DNA from: TMED26 sp002694075 | GTDB lineage: Bacteria > Pseudomonadota > Alphaproteobacteria > Thalassobaculales > Thalassobaculaceae | Length of the DNA stretch: 11,072 bases | Assembly: GCA_036160575.1 (NCBI GenBank) | Contig: JAYYDT010000112.1 | Coordinates: forward strand, 1-11,072 | Direction: 5' to 3' | In this document: one piece after another, positions 1 to 6,494 of the stretch | Position numbering within the stretch: position 1 is the first letter of the stretch | How the letters are laid out: each line of letters begins with the position of its first letter | Notes under the pieces: model-generated | Database searches by the model: none | The model's input: the letters and a program-made list of their open reading frames with translations, nothing else | What the model was told of the DNA's origin: nothing | Made by a program: the position numbers and the translations under genes

Positions 1-189
1 GCCATGAAGGGTGTCGTTTTGTTTGTTGCCATAAACCTGATCGGCGCCGGCGAGGCCGAACACCGCGTCGCTTTGCTGGCCGCCGAACAAGGTGTCGGCG
101 CCAGTGCCACCAACCAGGCGATCGGCGCCTTTGTTGCCGTAAATCAAGTCAGCGCCGCCGCCGCCGCTGAGGGTATCGGCGCCGGCGGC
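1..189 (-). repeat. RTX nonapeptide repeat block within the FG-GAP gene
   Basis: Seven uninterrupted 27-bp units encode nine-residue repeats with Asp at position 5 and Gly mostly at position 9 (residues 429-491). This is the hemolysin-type calcium-binding consensus GGxGxDxLx. The units at 439-446 and 475-482 vary around Tyr-Gly-Asn. The block continues off the left edge, so the full number of repeats and the secretion signal cannot be seen. Confidence 0.85.
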
Positions 190-1473
190 GCCGGAAACTG
201 TTTGATCCCAGGCGTTGCCGGCGAAGCTGTCGGCCTCCGCGGTCGGGGTCAAGGTGGCGGCGCCTGAGGTTGTTGTCGTGTTCAGCAAGGTGTGAAATGT
301 GGTCCGGTTGCCGAGCAAGATGTCGGGGGCACCGTCGCCATCGAAATCGCCAACCGCCAAGCGACCGCTCTCATCGAACAGGGCTTGGCTTTCGAAGACC
401 CCGCCCTTGTTGACCCAGAGCGTCGGCAAATTGGCGCTGCCGCTGTATTCGTTCAGGAAATCGATATCGCCATCGCCGTCAAAATCGGCGGGGTGGAGCC
501 ATTTCCGCCAGTTGCCGGTGCCGCTATTGTCCGCCGGCAGGCGCGCGGCGGTCTCGTCGATGAACGCGCCGGCCGCGTTTTGCACCAGCAGGGTCGTTTC
601 ATAGGCGTCGTACCAGTTTTCTGAAGCCGTCGATGTGAACGTGACCAAGAGGTCGATCCGGCCATCGCTGTTCACGTCGACCGAGTCTACATCCAGCGCC
701 GTGCTATACGCGCCAAAGGGGCCGACGAATTGGTGCAGGACCTCTTGGAAGCGTCCACCACCATCGTTCTTGAGGATCAAAGAGGTGCCGCTCGGGTAAA
801 GCGCCTGGTATCCGGCATAGTAGTCGGCCCCCAAAATCAAGTCGGGATAGCCGTCGCCGTCGAGATCATGAAGGTCCTGAGAAACAAATCGATTACGCGT
901 CGGAATGCTGACCACCTCGCTGGGCAGCGCGGTCGTGGAATTGGTGAAAACACCGCCATCGTTAAGGGCGATCTGAGGGTCGATGAGGTTTTGTCCCCAA
1001 ATATTGCCGACGATAAGGTCGAGATCGCCGTCCCCCTCAACATCGCCGGCGCCGGCCGAATGGGTGAAATCATAGGCTTGCGGCAATTGCTCGGTGGCAT
1101 TGGTCAACCCGGTAGTCGTCGTCAATAAAAGCGCGTTTTGAAACCCGGGAAACGGGCTGCTGTCATAGCCATGGTCGGCGATGAACAGGTCGTCCTTCGC
1201 GTCGCCGTTAAAATCGCCCACCACAAAATCGCGCGCATGGACGACCTGGGCCGTGCCGCCGACGATGGCGGCGCTGGTATCGGTGAATTGATTGGCCCCC
1301 TGATTTTGGAAGATCGTGACATCCAAGGGCGTTGGATCCGGCGGCCAGTTGAGCGGCATGACGGCAATGTCGTCACGACCGTCGCCGTTATAATCGAAAG
1401 CGACCAGGTCCATGAGATGCAGGGCCGTGTCATTCCAGACGTGGGATGACTGTTTTTCAAAGGTAAGGGACAT
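1..1473 (-). CDS. FG-GAP/VCBS beta-propeller protein with C-terminal RTX repeats (3' end outside window)
   Basis: The reading frame is open from an ATG at 1473 to the window edge, giving 491 residues of the N-terminal part. Seven calcium-loop motifs of the D-x-[DN]-x-D-G-x-x-D type start near residues 27, 87, 144, 203, 266, 330 and 376 (for example DYNGDGRDD and DFDGDGDID). They are spaced mostly 57-64 residues apart, as expected for a seven-bladed FG-GAP/VCBS propeller like integrin-alpha heads. After a Thr-rich linker (about 398-411), residues 429-491 are seven consecutive nonapeptides with Asp at position 5 (such as GTGADTLFG), that is, RTX calcium-binding repeats. There is no N-terminal signal peptide, which fits secretion by a type I system reading a C-terminal signal beyond the window. 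Likely an extracellular adhesin or surface protein; the ligand is unknown. No good Shine-Dalgarno sequence precedes the ATG; Met21 is a possible later start. Confidence 0.88.
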   Translation of the reverse strand, partial: MSLTFEKQSSHVWNDTALHLMDLVAFDYNGDGRDDIAVMPLNWPPDPTPLDVTIFQNQGANQFTDTSAAIVGGTAQVVHARDFVVGDFNGDAKDDLFIADHGYDSSPFPGFQNALLLTTTTGLTNATEQLPQAYDFTHSAGAGDVEGDGDLDLIVGNIWGQNLIDPQIALNDGGVFTNSTTALPSEVVSIPTRNRFVSQDLHDLDGDGYPDLILGADYYAGYQALYPSGTSLILKNDGGGRFQEVLHQFVGPFGAYSTALDVDSVDVNSDGRIDLLVTFTSTASENWYDAYETTLLVQNAAGAFIDETAARLPADNSGTGNWRKWLHPADFDGDGDIDFLNEYSGSANLPTLWVNKGGVFESQALFDESGRLAVGDFDGDGAPDILLGNRTTFHTLLNTTTTSGAATLTPTAEADSFAGNAWDQTVSGAAGADTLSGGGGADLIYGNKGADRLVGGTGADTLFGGQQSDAVFGLAGADQVYGNKQNDTLHG

Positions 1474-1533
1474 GGAAGGGATCTATTTGATGAACGCGGC
1501 GCTGTGGCACGCCGACAAGAAATATCACAATAA

Positions 1534-1550
1534 GACTAAATAATTCAGTC
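1534..1550. promoter_or_regulatory. Imperfect 17-bp palindrome upstream of the FG-GAP gene
   Basis: The 17-mer has GACT and AGTC at its ends and matching AAT/ATT blocks inside, so it is palindromic except at the centre and one mirrored pair. It lies in an AT-rich island about 60-75 bp upstream of the ATG at 1473, in otherwise GC-rich DNA. This is where an operator or promoter for the minus-strand gene would be expected. No clear -35/-10 pair was recognised, so the regulatory role is inference. Confidence 0.3.
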
Positions 1551-1644
1551 GGCCAGGCCGTTCCGCCGCCGCGTCTTGGCACCGGCCGGCGGTTCCGGCA
1601 AGTTCCGCGCCACACCAAAGGTTTCTCATCGCCCGGAGGGCCTT

Positions 1645-1673
1645 GGGAGTTCGAATCTCCCCCTATCGCGCCA
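1645..1673 (+). other. tRNA T-arm-like / 3'-end-like fragment
   Basis: The stretch reads as a perfect five-base-pair stem (GGGAG/CTCCC) around a TTCGAAT loop, followed after twelve bases by CCA-like GCGCCA. This resembles a tRNA T-arm and acceptor end. There is one extra C in a run of five C between stem and acceptor strand. No matching 5' half (an acceptor strand such as GCGATAG with D and anticodon arms) lies upstream. The 3' part overlaps the last codons and stop of the hydrolase gene on the other strand. It may be an old attachment-site remnant, a weak hairpin downstream of the hydrolase stop, or coincidence. Confidence 0.25.
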
Positions 1674-2352
1674 TGAGCAGGCGGGCGAGTTCCGCTGGCG
1701 TGGTCAGCATCGGATAATGGCCGGTGTCGAATTCATGCCAGCGGGCGCCAAGCTTTTCGGCGCACCGCTCCAAATGGCGGCGGCCGGGATTGGGCGCTTG
1801 CAAGCAGTAGATCACGTCGGCGTCCCACGTCTCGGTCCAGAAACTGTCCAGGCGCACCGGCGCGTAAAAACAATTGCGGGGATGCAAGGTCACCCGTTCG
1901 GCCGCCCAGTCGCGTAGCGCCGGCGCGATATCCTTGAAGCTGCGGGTGAGCAGGTCGGCGCGGTCCGGCCCGAGGGCGAGCGGCCCCTCAATCGCCGCCG
2001 GCGCGGTGACAATGTCGCGGATTTTCTCGCCGTCCAGCAAGGCCAGGGCGTCAACGAAAACCAACCGGCGAACCCGGTCGCGGGCGCGTTCGGCGGTGCG
2101 CGCCATCACCATCCCGCCGCTGGAGGTACCGACCAGCACCACCTCGCGCAAATCCTCCAGGCGCAGCATCTCGACCACTTCCGCGGCCTGGCTTTCGGTG
2201 GTGACACCCGGGTGGACACTGGCCGCGCGCTCACCACAACCCTCCAAACAGGGGACATAGACCTCATGGCCCTCGGCGCGCAGCGTCGCGGCCACCATTT
2301 TCCAAATCCACGGCCCTTGATAAGCGCCATGCAAAAGGACAAAACAGGTCAT
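1663..2352 (-). CDS. Alpha/beta hydrolase (esterase-like)
   Basis: Encodes about 229 residues with the alpha/beta-hydrolase layout. The numbering here counts from the GTG at 2361, three codons upstream. LLHGAYQGPW near residues 9-18 is the oxyanion-hole strand; the nucleophile elbow G-T-S-S-G is at 78-82 with Ser80; VFVDAL is at 101-106; the catalytic His is probably His215 in GHYPML. This pattern resembles the small AB_hydrolase_6 group that includes plant methyl-salicylate-type esterases and EstC-like enzymes. No signal peptide is seen, so it is probably cytoplasmic. The ATG at 2352 is preferred because AGGAG lies 8 nt upstream, whereas the GTG directly abuts it. The gene sits 46 bp downstream of the broken dehydrogenase gene, so the two could be co-transcribed. 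The substrate cannot be told from sequence. Confidence 0.88.
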   Translation of the reverse strand: MTCFVLLHGAYQGPWIWKMVAATLRAEGHEVYVPCLEGCGERAASVHPGVTTESQAAEVVEMLRLEDLREVVLVGTSSGGMVMARTAERARDRVRRLVFVDALALLDGEKIRDIVTAPAAIEGPLALGPDRADLLTRSFKDIAPALRDWAAERVTLHPRNCFYAPVRLDSFWTETWDADVIYCLQAPNPGRRHLERCAEKLGARWHEFDTGHYPMLTTPAELARLLMAR

Positions 2353-2360
2353 TGCGATCA

Positions 2361-2365
2361 CTCCT
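2361..2365 (-). promoter_or_regulatory. Ribosome binding site of the alpha/beta hydrolase
   Basis: AGGAG on the minus strand with an 8-nt spacer to the ATG at 2352. It directly abuts the alternative GTG at 2361, so it supports the ATG as start. Confidence 0.6.
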
Positions 2366-2398
2366 CAAAAGTCACGTCCGCGCCGCTACCCGTCGCCG

Positions 2399-3296
2399 TC
2401 ACCGGTCACCATGGCCCGGCGCCCACACCTCGGCGCCTGGCGCCTCCGGCTCGTCATCGACGATCTCGGCGGGAAAGCCCGGGGCCCGCACATCCAAGCC
2501 GGTGGCCGCTTCCAAGCGTTCGACGATGCGCGGCGAAAAGGCCCGCGCGCCGAAACGCGCGATGCCGTCGTCGAAAATCTCAATCAACCGCGGGCTGATT
2601 TCCAGCGGCACCTGGGCGCGGTCGGCGATGGCTTGAAACAGGCCGATATCCTTGGCGACCAAATCCATGGTGAAGCTGATATCGCGTGAGCCGTTCAAAA
2701 TCACCTGGCTCTCGGTCTCGTGGACGAAGGAGGTGCCGGAGGAAATGCGGATCGCCTCAAACGCGGTGTTAAGATCGAGGCCGGCCCCTTTGACGGTGGT
2801 CAGCGCCTCACACAAGGTCACCAGATTGGCGGTGGCGAGATAGTTGGTGACCACTTTCAAGATCGAGGCCGAGCCCACCGGGCCGGTGTGCAAGACGCGC
2901 CGGCCAAGGGTTGTCAGGACCGGCAGAACACGCTCAAAAACCGGCCGTTCGGCGCCCGCGAAAATCGAGATATTGCCGGTCGCCGCGCGGTGGCAGCCGC
3001 CGGACACCGGGCAATCGACGGCGGCCCCGCCCTTGGCCGCGACCAAAGCCGCCAGCCGCTGGACCTCGTCGGCGTCGGTGGTCGACATTTCAGCCCACAG
3101 CTTGCCCGGCGCGAGGGCCGTCAGAATGCCCTCCGGCCCCTCCATGACCGCCGCCGAAACCGTCGGCGAGGGCAAACAGGTGATCACCAGATCGCTGTTT
3201 TCGGTGACCGCGGCGGGGGTGGCCGCGGTGGTCGCGCCGCAGCGAGCCGGCCAATTTGCCGCCGACATTGCCCAAGCCGATAAAGCCGATTCTCAT
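2399..3296 (-). pseudogene. 3-hydroxyisobutyrate dehydrogenase family NAD(P)-dependent oxidoreductase, disrupted near the N-terminus
   Basis: The gene starts at the ATG at 3296 with a Rossmann N-terminus, GFIGLGNVGGKLAGSL, carrying the GxGxxG fingerprint. Around 3233-3241 this frame is lost, and the family resumes in another frame as GATTAATPAAV, then DLVITCLPSP, PVSGG (substrate-binding signature) and a GSASILKVVTNY segment that holds the catalytic-Lys position. It runs to the TGA at 2399-2401. Family members have roughly 25 more residues between LAGSL and the GAT segment (rest of the dinucleotide fold), so a deletion of about 70-80 nt that is not a multiple of three is inferred. The rest, including the C-terminal APGFPAEIVDDEPE region, looks intact. 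Members oxidise beta-hydroxyacids such as 3-hydroxyisobutyrate or reduce tartronate semialdehyde. An assembly error in GC-rich sequence is possible. Confidence 0.8.
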
Positions 3297-3382
3297 GGCC
3301 CCAACGCCCTTCTTGTTATGGTCGCCAATGGTTCCCGATACTCGTCCGCGCGCGGCCGCCGGTCAATCGCGACATCGGGCCG

Positions 3383-3400
3383 GGCCGGGCGGCGCCGGCC
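3383..3400. other. GC-rich hairpin between helicase and dehydrogenase genes
   Basis: A perfect 6-bp inverted repeat (GGCCGG/CCGGCC) with a 6-nt loop lies just past the helicase stop. It has no U-run on either strand, so it is not a standard intrinsic terminator. It could attenuate read-through toward the dehydrogenase gene or be a by-product of high GC. Confidence 0.25.
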
Positions 3401-3404
3401 GGGC

Positions 3405-5015
3405 CTAACTCCCTGGCGGCCTGCGGCGGGCGCGGGACAACGGTTGCGTGCCTCCCTCCGGGCGGGGTGGGGCGCCCGGCTTGCGCGGGCGCTGACCTGG
3501 TTTGGAGGGGCCGCGGCGGCGGCTTTTGCCCGGGTCCTGCCCGCTCTTTTCCGCCCTTGGCGCGCCCTTTGTTTCTTTTTTCGGCGCCCGCGCGTGATCG
3601 GTGACAGCTTTGGCGCCGGCCTTGCCGGCGTCTTTGGGGCGGCGCTTCGGACCGGCTTTGGCGACCGGTTTGCCCGCCTGCCGCGGCGCCGGCCGATCCG
3701 CCGCACGCGCCTCGCCGCCAGGTCTTTCATTGTGGCGCGCCGGGCGGCGCGCGCCGTCGGTGCGGTCCTGTGTCTTCGGGCGGTTTTGTGGCGCCGGTTT
3801 GCGGCCACGGTCGCGGCGCGGTGCGTCCGCGCTGGCGGCGGCGCGCAGGTCCTGCGCGCTCAACGGCGCCAATTTGGGCAAATTGGGGATTTGCTCAACC
3901 AGCGGAATGTCGGCGCGGATCAGGCGTTTGATATCTTCCAGATAGGGGCGTTCGCTGCGGTCGCAAAACGACCAGGCGATGCCGCCGGCGCCGGCGCGCG
4001 CGGTTCGACCGATGCGATGAACATAACTTTCCGGCTCATTCGGCAGGTCGAAATTGATGACATGGCTGACCTCGTTAATGTCGATGCCGCGGGCCGCGAT
4101 ATCGGTGGCGACCAGCACCCGGCAATCCCCCGCGGTGAAACGGCCGAGGGCCTGCTGGCGCGCGCTCTGGGATTTGTTGCCGTGAAAGGCGGCGGCGTCG
4201 ATGCCGACATTGTTCAACTGCATCGCCAGTTTATTGGCGCGGTGTTTGGTGCGGGTGAAAACAATCACGCGGGTCAGCGCCGCGTCATCCAGAATATGCA
4301 CCAGCAGGGGCGTTTTGGCGTCGTTGTTGATCCGAAACACCTTTTGATCGATACGCTCAATGGGCGTCGCCTGGGGCGTCACTTCGACGCGCACGGGATC
4401 GTGCAAGACCTCTTTGGCGATTTTCGCCGCCGGCGGCGCCATGGTCGCGGAAAATAGCAACGACTGGCGCGCTCTTGGCAGGGCGGCGGTGATTTTGCGA
4501 ATATCGTGGACAAAACCCATATCGAGCATGCGGTCGGCTTCGTCCAAGACGTAAAACGTGATCTGGTCGAGGCGCGCTTTGCGCTGTCGGTGGAGGTCCA
4601 AAAGCCGGCCGGGAGTGGCGATCACGATATCGACGCCGCGCGCCAGGGCGGTGATTTGCGCCTGCTGGCTAACGCCGCCGTAAATCACCGTTTGTTTCAG
4701 CCCGAGGCCCTGGCCATAGGCGCGCATCTCGGCGCCGATTTGGATCGCCAATTCGCGTGTGGGCGCCAAGATCAAGGCTTGTGGCGCCCGCGGCCCACGG
4801 GGCGCCTCGTCCTGTTTCCAGGCGTGCAGGTGATGCAAGATCGGCAAACTGAAGGCCCCGGTTTTGCCGGTGCCTGTTTGGGCGATCCCCAACAAGTCCT
4901 TGCGCCGCAAAAGTTCGGGAATGGCTTGCGCCTGGATCGGCGTCGGCCGGTCGTGGCCGCGGGCCATGAGGGTCCGCAATAAAGGCGCGGCCAAGCCCGT
5001 GGCCGCGAAGGTCAT
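3405..5015 (-). CDS. rhlE: DEAD-box ATP-dependent RNA helicase, RhlE-type
   Basis: All core DEAD-box motifs are present and intact. Counting from the TTG at 5024: Q motif PTPIQ near 27-31, motif I AQTGTGKT 48-55, Ia PTRELA 88-93, TPGR 137-140, DEAD 161-164, SAT 192-194, VIVFTRTK near 253-260, ATDIAARGID 306-315, and HRIGRTARAG 336-345. The core ends near residue 395 and is followed by about 140 residues rich in Arg, Lys, Pro, Gly and Ala, a disordered RNA-binding tail common in RhlE proteins. The product unwinds short RNA duplexes, in ribosome assembly, RNA decay or cold response. The ATG at 5015 aligns with the family start (MTF...GL). A TTG at 5024 has the better-spaced AAGGAAA and would add three residues. 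The subfamily call rests on the core and tail, not on a tree. Confidence 0.92.
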   Translation of the reverse strand: MTFAATGLAAPLLRTLMARGHDRPTPIQAQAIPELLRRKDLLGIAQTGTGKTGAFSLPILHHLHAWKQDEAPRGPRAPQALILAPTRELAIQIGAEMRAYGQGLGLKQTVIYGGVSQQAQITALARGVDIVIATPGRLLDLHRQRKARLDQITFYVLDEADRMLDMGFVHDIRKITAALPRARQSLLFSATMAPPAAKIAKEVLHDPVRVEVTPQATPIERIDQKVFRINNDAKTPLLVHILDDAALTRVIVFTRTKHRANKLAMQLNNVGIDAAAFHGNKSQSARQQALGRFTAGDCRVLVATDIAARGIDINEVSHVINFDLPNEPESYVHRIGRTARAGAGGIAWSFCDRSERPYLEDIKRLIRADIPLVEQIPNLPKLAPLSAQDLRAAASADAPRRDRGRKPAPQNRPKTQDRTDGARRPARHNERPGGEARAADRPAPRQAGKPVAKAGPKRRPKDAGKAGAKAVTDHARAPKKETKGAPRAEKSGQDPGKSRRRGPSKPGQRPRKPGAPPRPEGGTQPLSRARRRPPGS

Positions 5016-5030
5016 ATCCGTCAAATGATG

Positions 5031-5037
5031 TTTCCTT
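5031..5037 (-). promoter_or_regulatory. Ribosome binding site upstream of the helicase gene
   Basis: AAGGAAA on the minus strand. It is 6 nt from a TTG at 5024 but about 15 nt from the ATG at 5015. The spacing favours TTG, while family alignment favours ATG. Confidence 0.45.
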
Positions 5038-5346
5038 GCCTCTGTTCAGGCGTGCGCGCGGTGGGGCGCGCCGGTCCCGGGCCTCTGGTTTCCGCCACAA
5101 CCATCGCCGGCCGCGATGGCGTGGGACAGCCGCTCACGCCAGCGTTCAATCTCGGCGGGCGCGGGGCAGACGCCGCCGGGTGTGCATGGCCCTCGGCGCA
5201 ATGTCAAGGTCATTGGCCGCGGCGCGGCGGAAGTGTTTCAAGGATCTAATTCTGGATACACCCATAAATTGTGGCTATCCTGCGACCACCGCCACGCGGC
5301 TTTGCCGGCGGACGCTCTCAGGTTCCGCTGTCGGAATTCGGCAAGG
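5038..5346. other. Divergent intergenic region between helicase and FkbM-type gene
   Basis: About 310 bp separating the minus-strand helicase from the plus-strand methyltransferase, so it should hold promoters for both. A TTGACA hexamer on the minus strand at 5203-5208 is the only consensus-like -35, but nothing TA-rich lies 17 nt downstream. The plus strand has a short AT-rich patch at about 5245-5280. Open frames here show no recognisable protein. No repeats or RNA genes were seen. Confidence 0.4.
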
Positions 5347-5676
5347 ATGAAAACTGAAAAAGAGCGCCCCAAAAGGCGCCTCGATATCCGGAAACTTCCC
5401 ATCATGCCCCAAGTCAGCACCCCGTTTGGGATTTTTGAAATCGACCCGACCGACACTTCGGTATCGAGGGCGCCTCAAGGTTTCGGCGAATATGGCCGGC
5501 GTGAGTTGGAGGCGTTGGATATGTTTTTGAAAGTATCGAAGGATGTGCTCGTTCTCGGGGCGCATATCGGCACCATGGTGGTGCCGATCGCCGGCAAAGT
5601 TGAAACCGTCCAGCCGTGGAGGCAAATCCCCGAAATTTTGATCTTCTCCGTCAAAACATTGACCTTAATCAATTAA
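5347..5676 (+). pseudogene. FkbM-family methyltransferase, N-terminal fragment before a frameshift
   Basis: From the ATG at 5347 (or 5404, 19 codons later in the same frame) the product reads as the N-terminal part of an FkbM-type SAM methyltransferase: TPFGIFEIDPTD, then VLVLGAHIGTMVVPIAGKVETVQ near residues 67-88. This matches the family SAM-binding strand and loop (usually VLDVGANIGT). After about residue 88 the frame runs into 22 unrelated residues and a TAA at 5674. The genuine continuation, VEANPRNFDLL, lies in another frame at 5616. Restoring one base near 5613 (CAGCC to CAGGCC) would join the two as VQAVEANPRN. Start choice is uncertain because no well-spaced Shine-Dalgarno sequence is seen. 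Confidence 0.7.
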
Positions 5677-6179
5677 CAAATGTTCAAATTCATCAGAAAT
5701 TTATCTCTGACGCGCCAAAAACGGTTCGTTTCATTGACGACGTAAACTTTACCGCCGGCAGCAAGCTCTTTCCGAAAAAGAATATTTCTTTCTACAAAGA
5801 CAAAGACGCGAAGGTCATTGAGGTGGAGGCAAATTCCGTCGACGCGCTTTTTCCAGGGAAAAAATTCGACTTGATTTTATGTGACATTGAGGGCGCTGAA
5901 ATTGACGCTCTCAAAGGCATGCCCGAGACCCTCAAGAACGCGCAGTGTTTGGGCATCGAGTTCATGCCCCACCATCTGCGCAATGTGTCGGAAGCCGGCG
6001 TCGAGGATTTCTTGGAAAACCTTTGGGATTTTCAAACCCTCTACAGCCCGCGCCTAAAGCGCGCCGTCCACAGGGATGGCTTCACCGCGCTGCTCACGCT
6101 GATGTTTGAAAACGACGCTCATGACGAATGTCTTATTTTCCACAAAAAGCGTCTGGCCATCACCAAGGCCAGGGCGTGA
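5616..6179 (+). pseudogene. FkbM-family methyltransferase, C-terminal fragment after the frameshift
   Basis: This 187-residue segment continues the fragment that begins at 5347. It opens with VEANPRNFDLLRQNIDLN, the post-motif-I acidic strand that binds the SAM ribose. It has DLILCDIEGAEIDALKGM near residues 85-102, the hallmark FkbM D-x-E-G-x-E segment, then GIEFMPHHL, and ends at TGA 6177-6179. Joined, the two parts give about 275 residues, normal for the family. Such enzymes methylate hydroxyls of sugars in surface polysaccharides or natural products; this target is unknown. The GTG at 5616 lies within the gene and is probably not a native start. Roughly 5640-5900 is more AT-rich than the neighbours, which may indicate a transferred cassette. 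Either a one-base sequencing error or a true frameshift. Confidence 0.75.
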
Positions 6180-6413
6180 TCCGAGTGTGAAGGCCGCGCC
6201 CTTACCGGCATCGCGTTCAGGCCGCGGCAGGGCCGAAAAACGCCTCAGCGTTGAGAAAATACCATAACATGAAATCCCAGCGCACCGTTCACACACCGGG
6301 GTTAAGCTGATTTTATTCAATAAACGCCGCTGAACTCACGCGCATCCCTAGGATAAGCCAAACTCTAAACTACTATTTTTGGTTGTTTTTTCAAAGAGAG
6401 GGGGGGGCCGAGA
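6180..6413. other. AT-rich intergenic leader of the TRAP operon
   Basis: A gene-free stretch after the FkbM stop. Its second half (about 6250-6395) is distinctly AT-rich, with T-runs just before a purine-rich GAGAGG plus G-run. It most likely holds the promoter and leader of the TRAP operon, but no consensus -35/-10 pair with correct spacing was found. No convincing terminator for the FkbM gene and no open frame with family features were seen. Confidence 0.4.
6396..6407 (+). promoter_or_regulatory. Purine-rich Shine-Dalgarno-like tract before dctP
   Basis: GAGAGG runs into a tract of eight G (6400-6407). It is 6 nt before an in-frame CTG at 6414 and about 87 nt before the first in-frame ATG at 6495. 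This suggests that translation of dctP starts near 6414. The G-run is also a likely place for a base-count error. Confidence 0.4.
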
Positions 6414-6431
6414 CTGGAACGGATCGCTTTT

Positions 6432-6476
6432 AAATCATGGACCGGCAAATCATCGACCGGCAAATCATGGGCCGAC
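6432..6476 (+). repeat. Three tandem copies of a 15-bp unit in the dctP leader
   Basis: Three consecutive 15-mers begin at 6432, 6447 and 6462. The first two differ at one base and the third diverges at its end (AAATCATGGACCGGC consensus). In the dctP frame they encode KSWTG, KSSTG and KSWAD. The unit length is a multiple of three, so copy-number change would not alter frame. It lies where the basic n-region of the signal peptide should be. Confidence 0.8.
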
Positions 6477-6494
6477 GCGACAGCGGCCGCCACG

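Noticed and set aside
292..1449. Several plus-strand open frames opposite the FG-GAP gene
   Set aside because: They mirror the repeated Asp/Gly codons of the minus-strand propeller; the minus frame is open for 491 codons with seven calcium-loop motifs.
1560..1675. A complete tRNA gene ending at 1673
   Set aside because: There is no D arm, anticodon arm or 5' acceptor strand pairing with the putative 3' end, so only a T-arm-like fragment is reported.
2844..4457. A 537-codon open frame on the plus strand opposite the helicase and dehydrogenase genes
   Set aside because: It is antisense to DEAD-box motifs that are clearly coding on the minus strand. Its product is Arg/Ala-rich with no family features, as expected for a shadow frame in GC-rich DNA.
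5203..5208. TTGACA on the minus strand as a sigma-70 -35 box for the helicase
   Set aside because: The hexamer 17 nt downstream reads CACACC, with no TA-rich -10 nearby, so a promoter cannot be supported.
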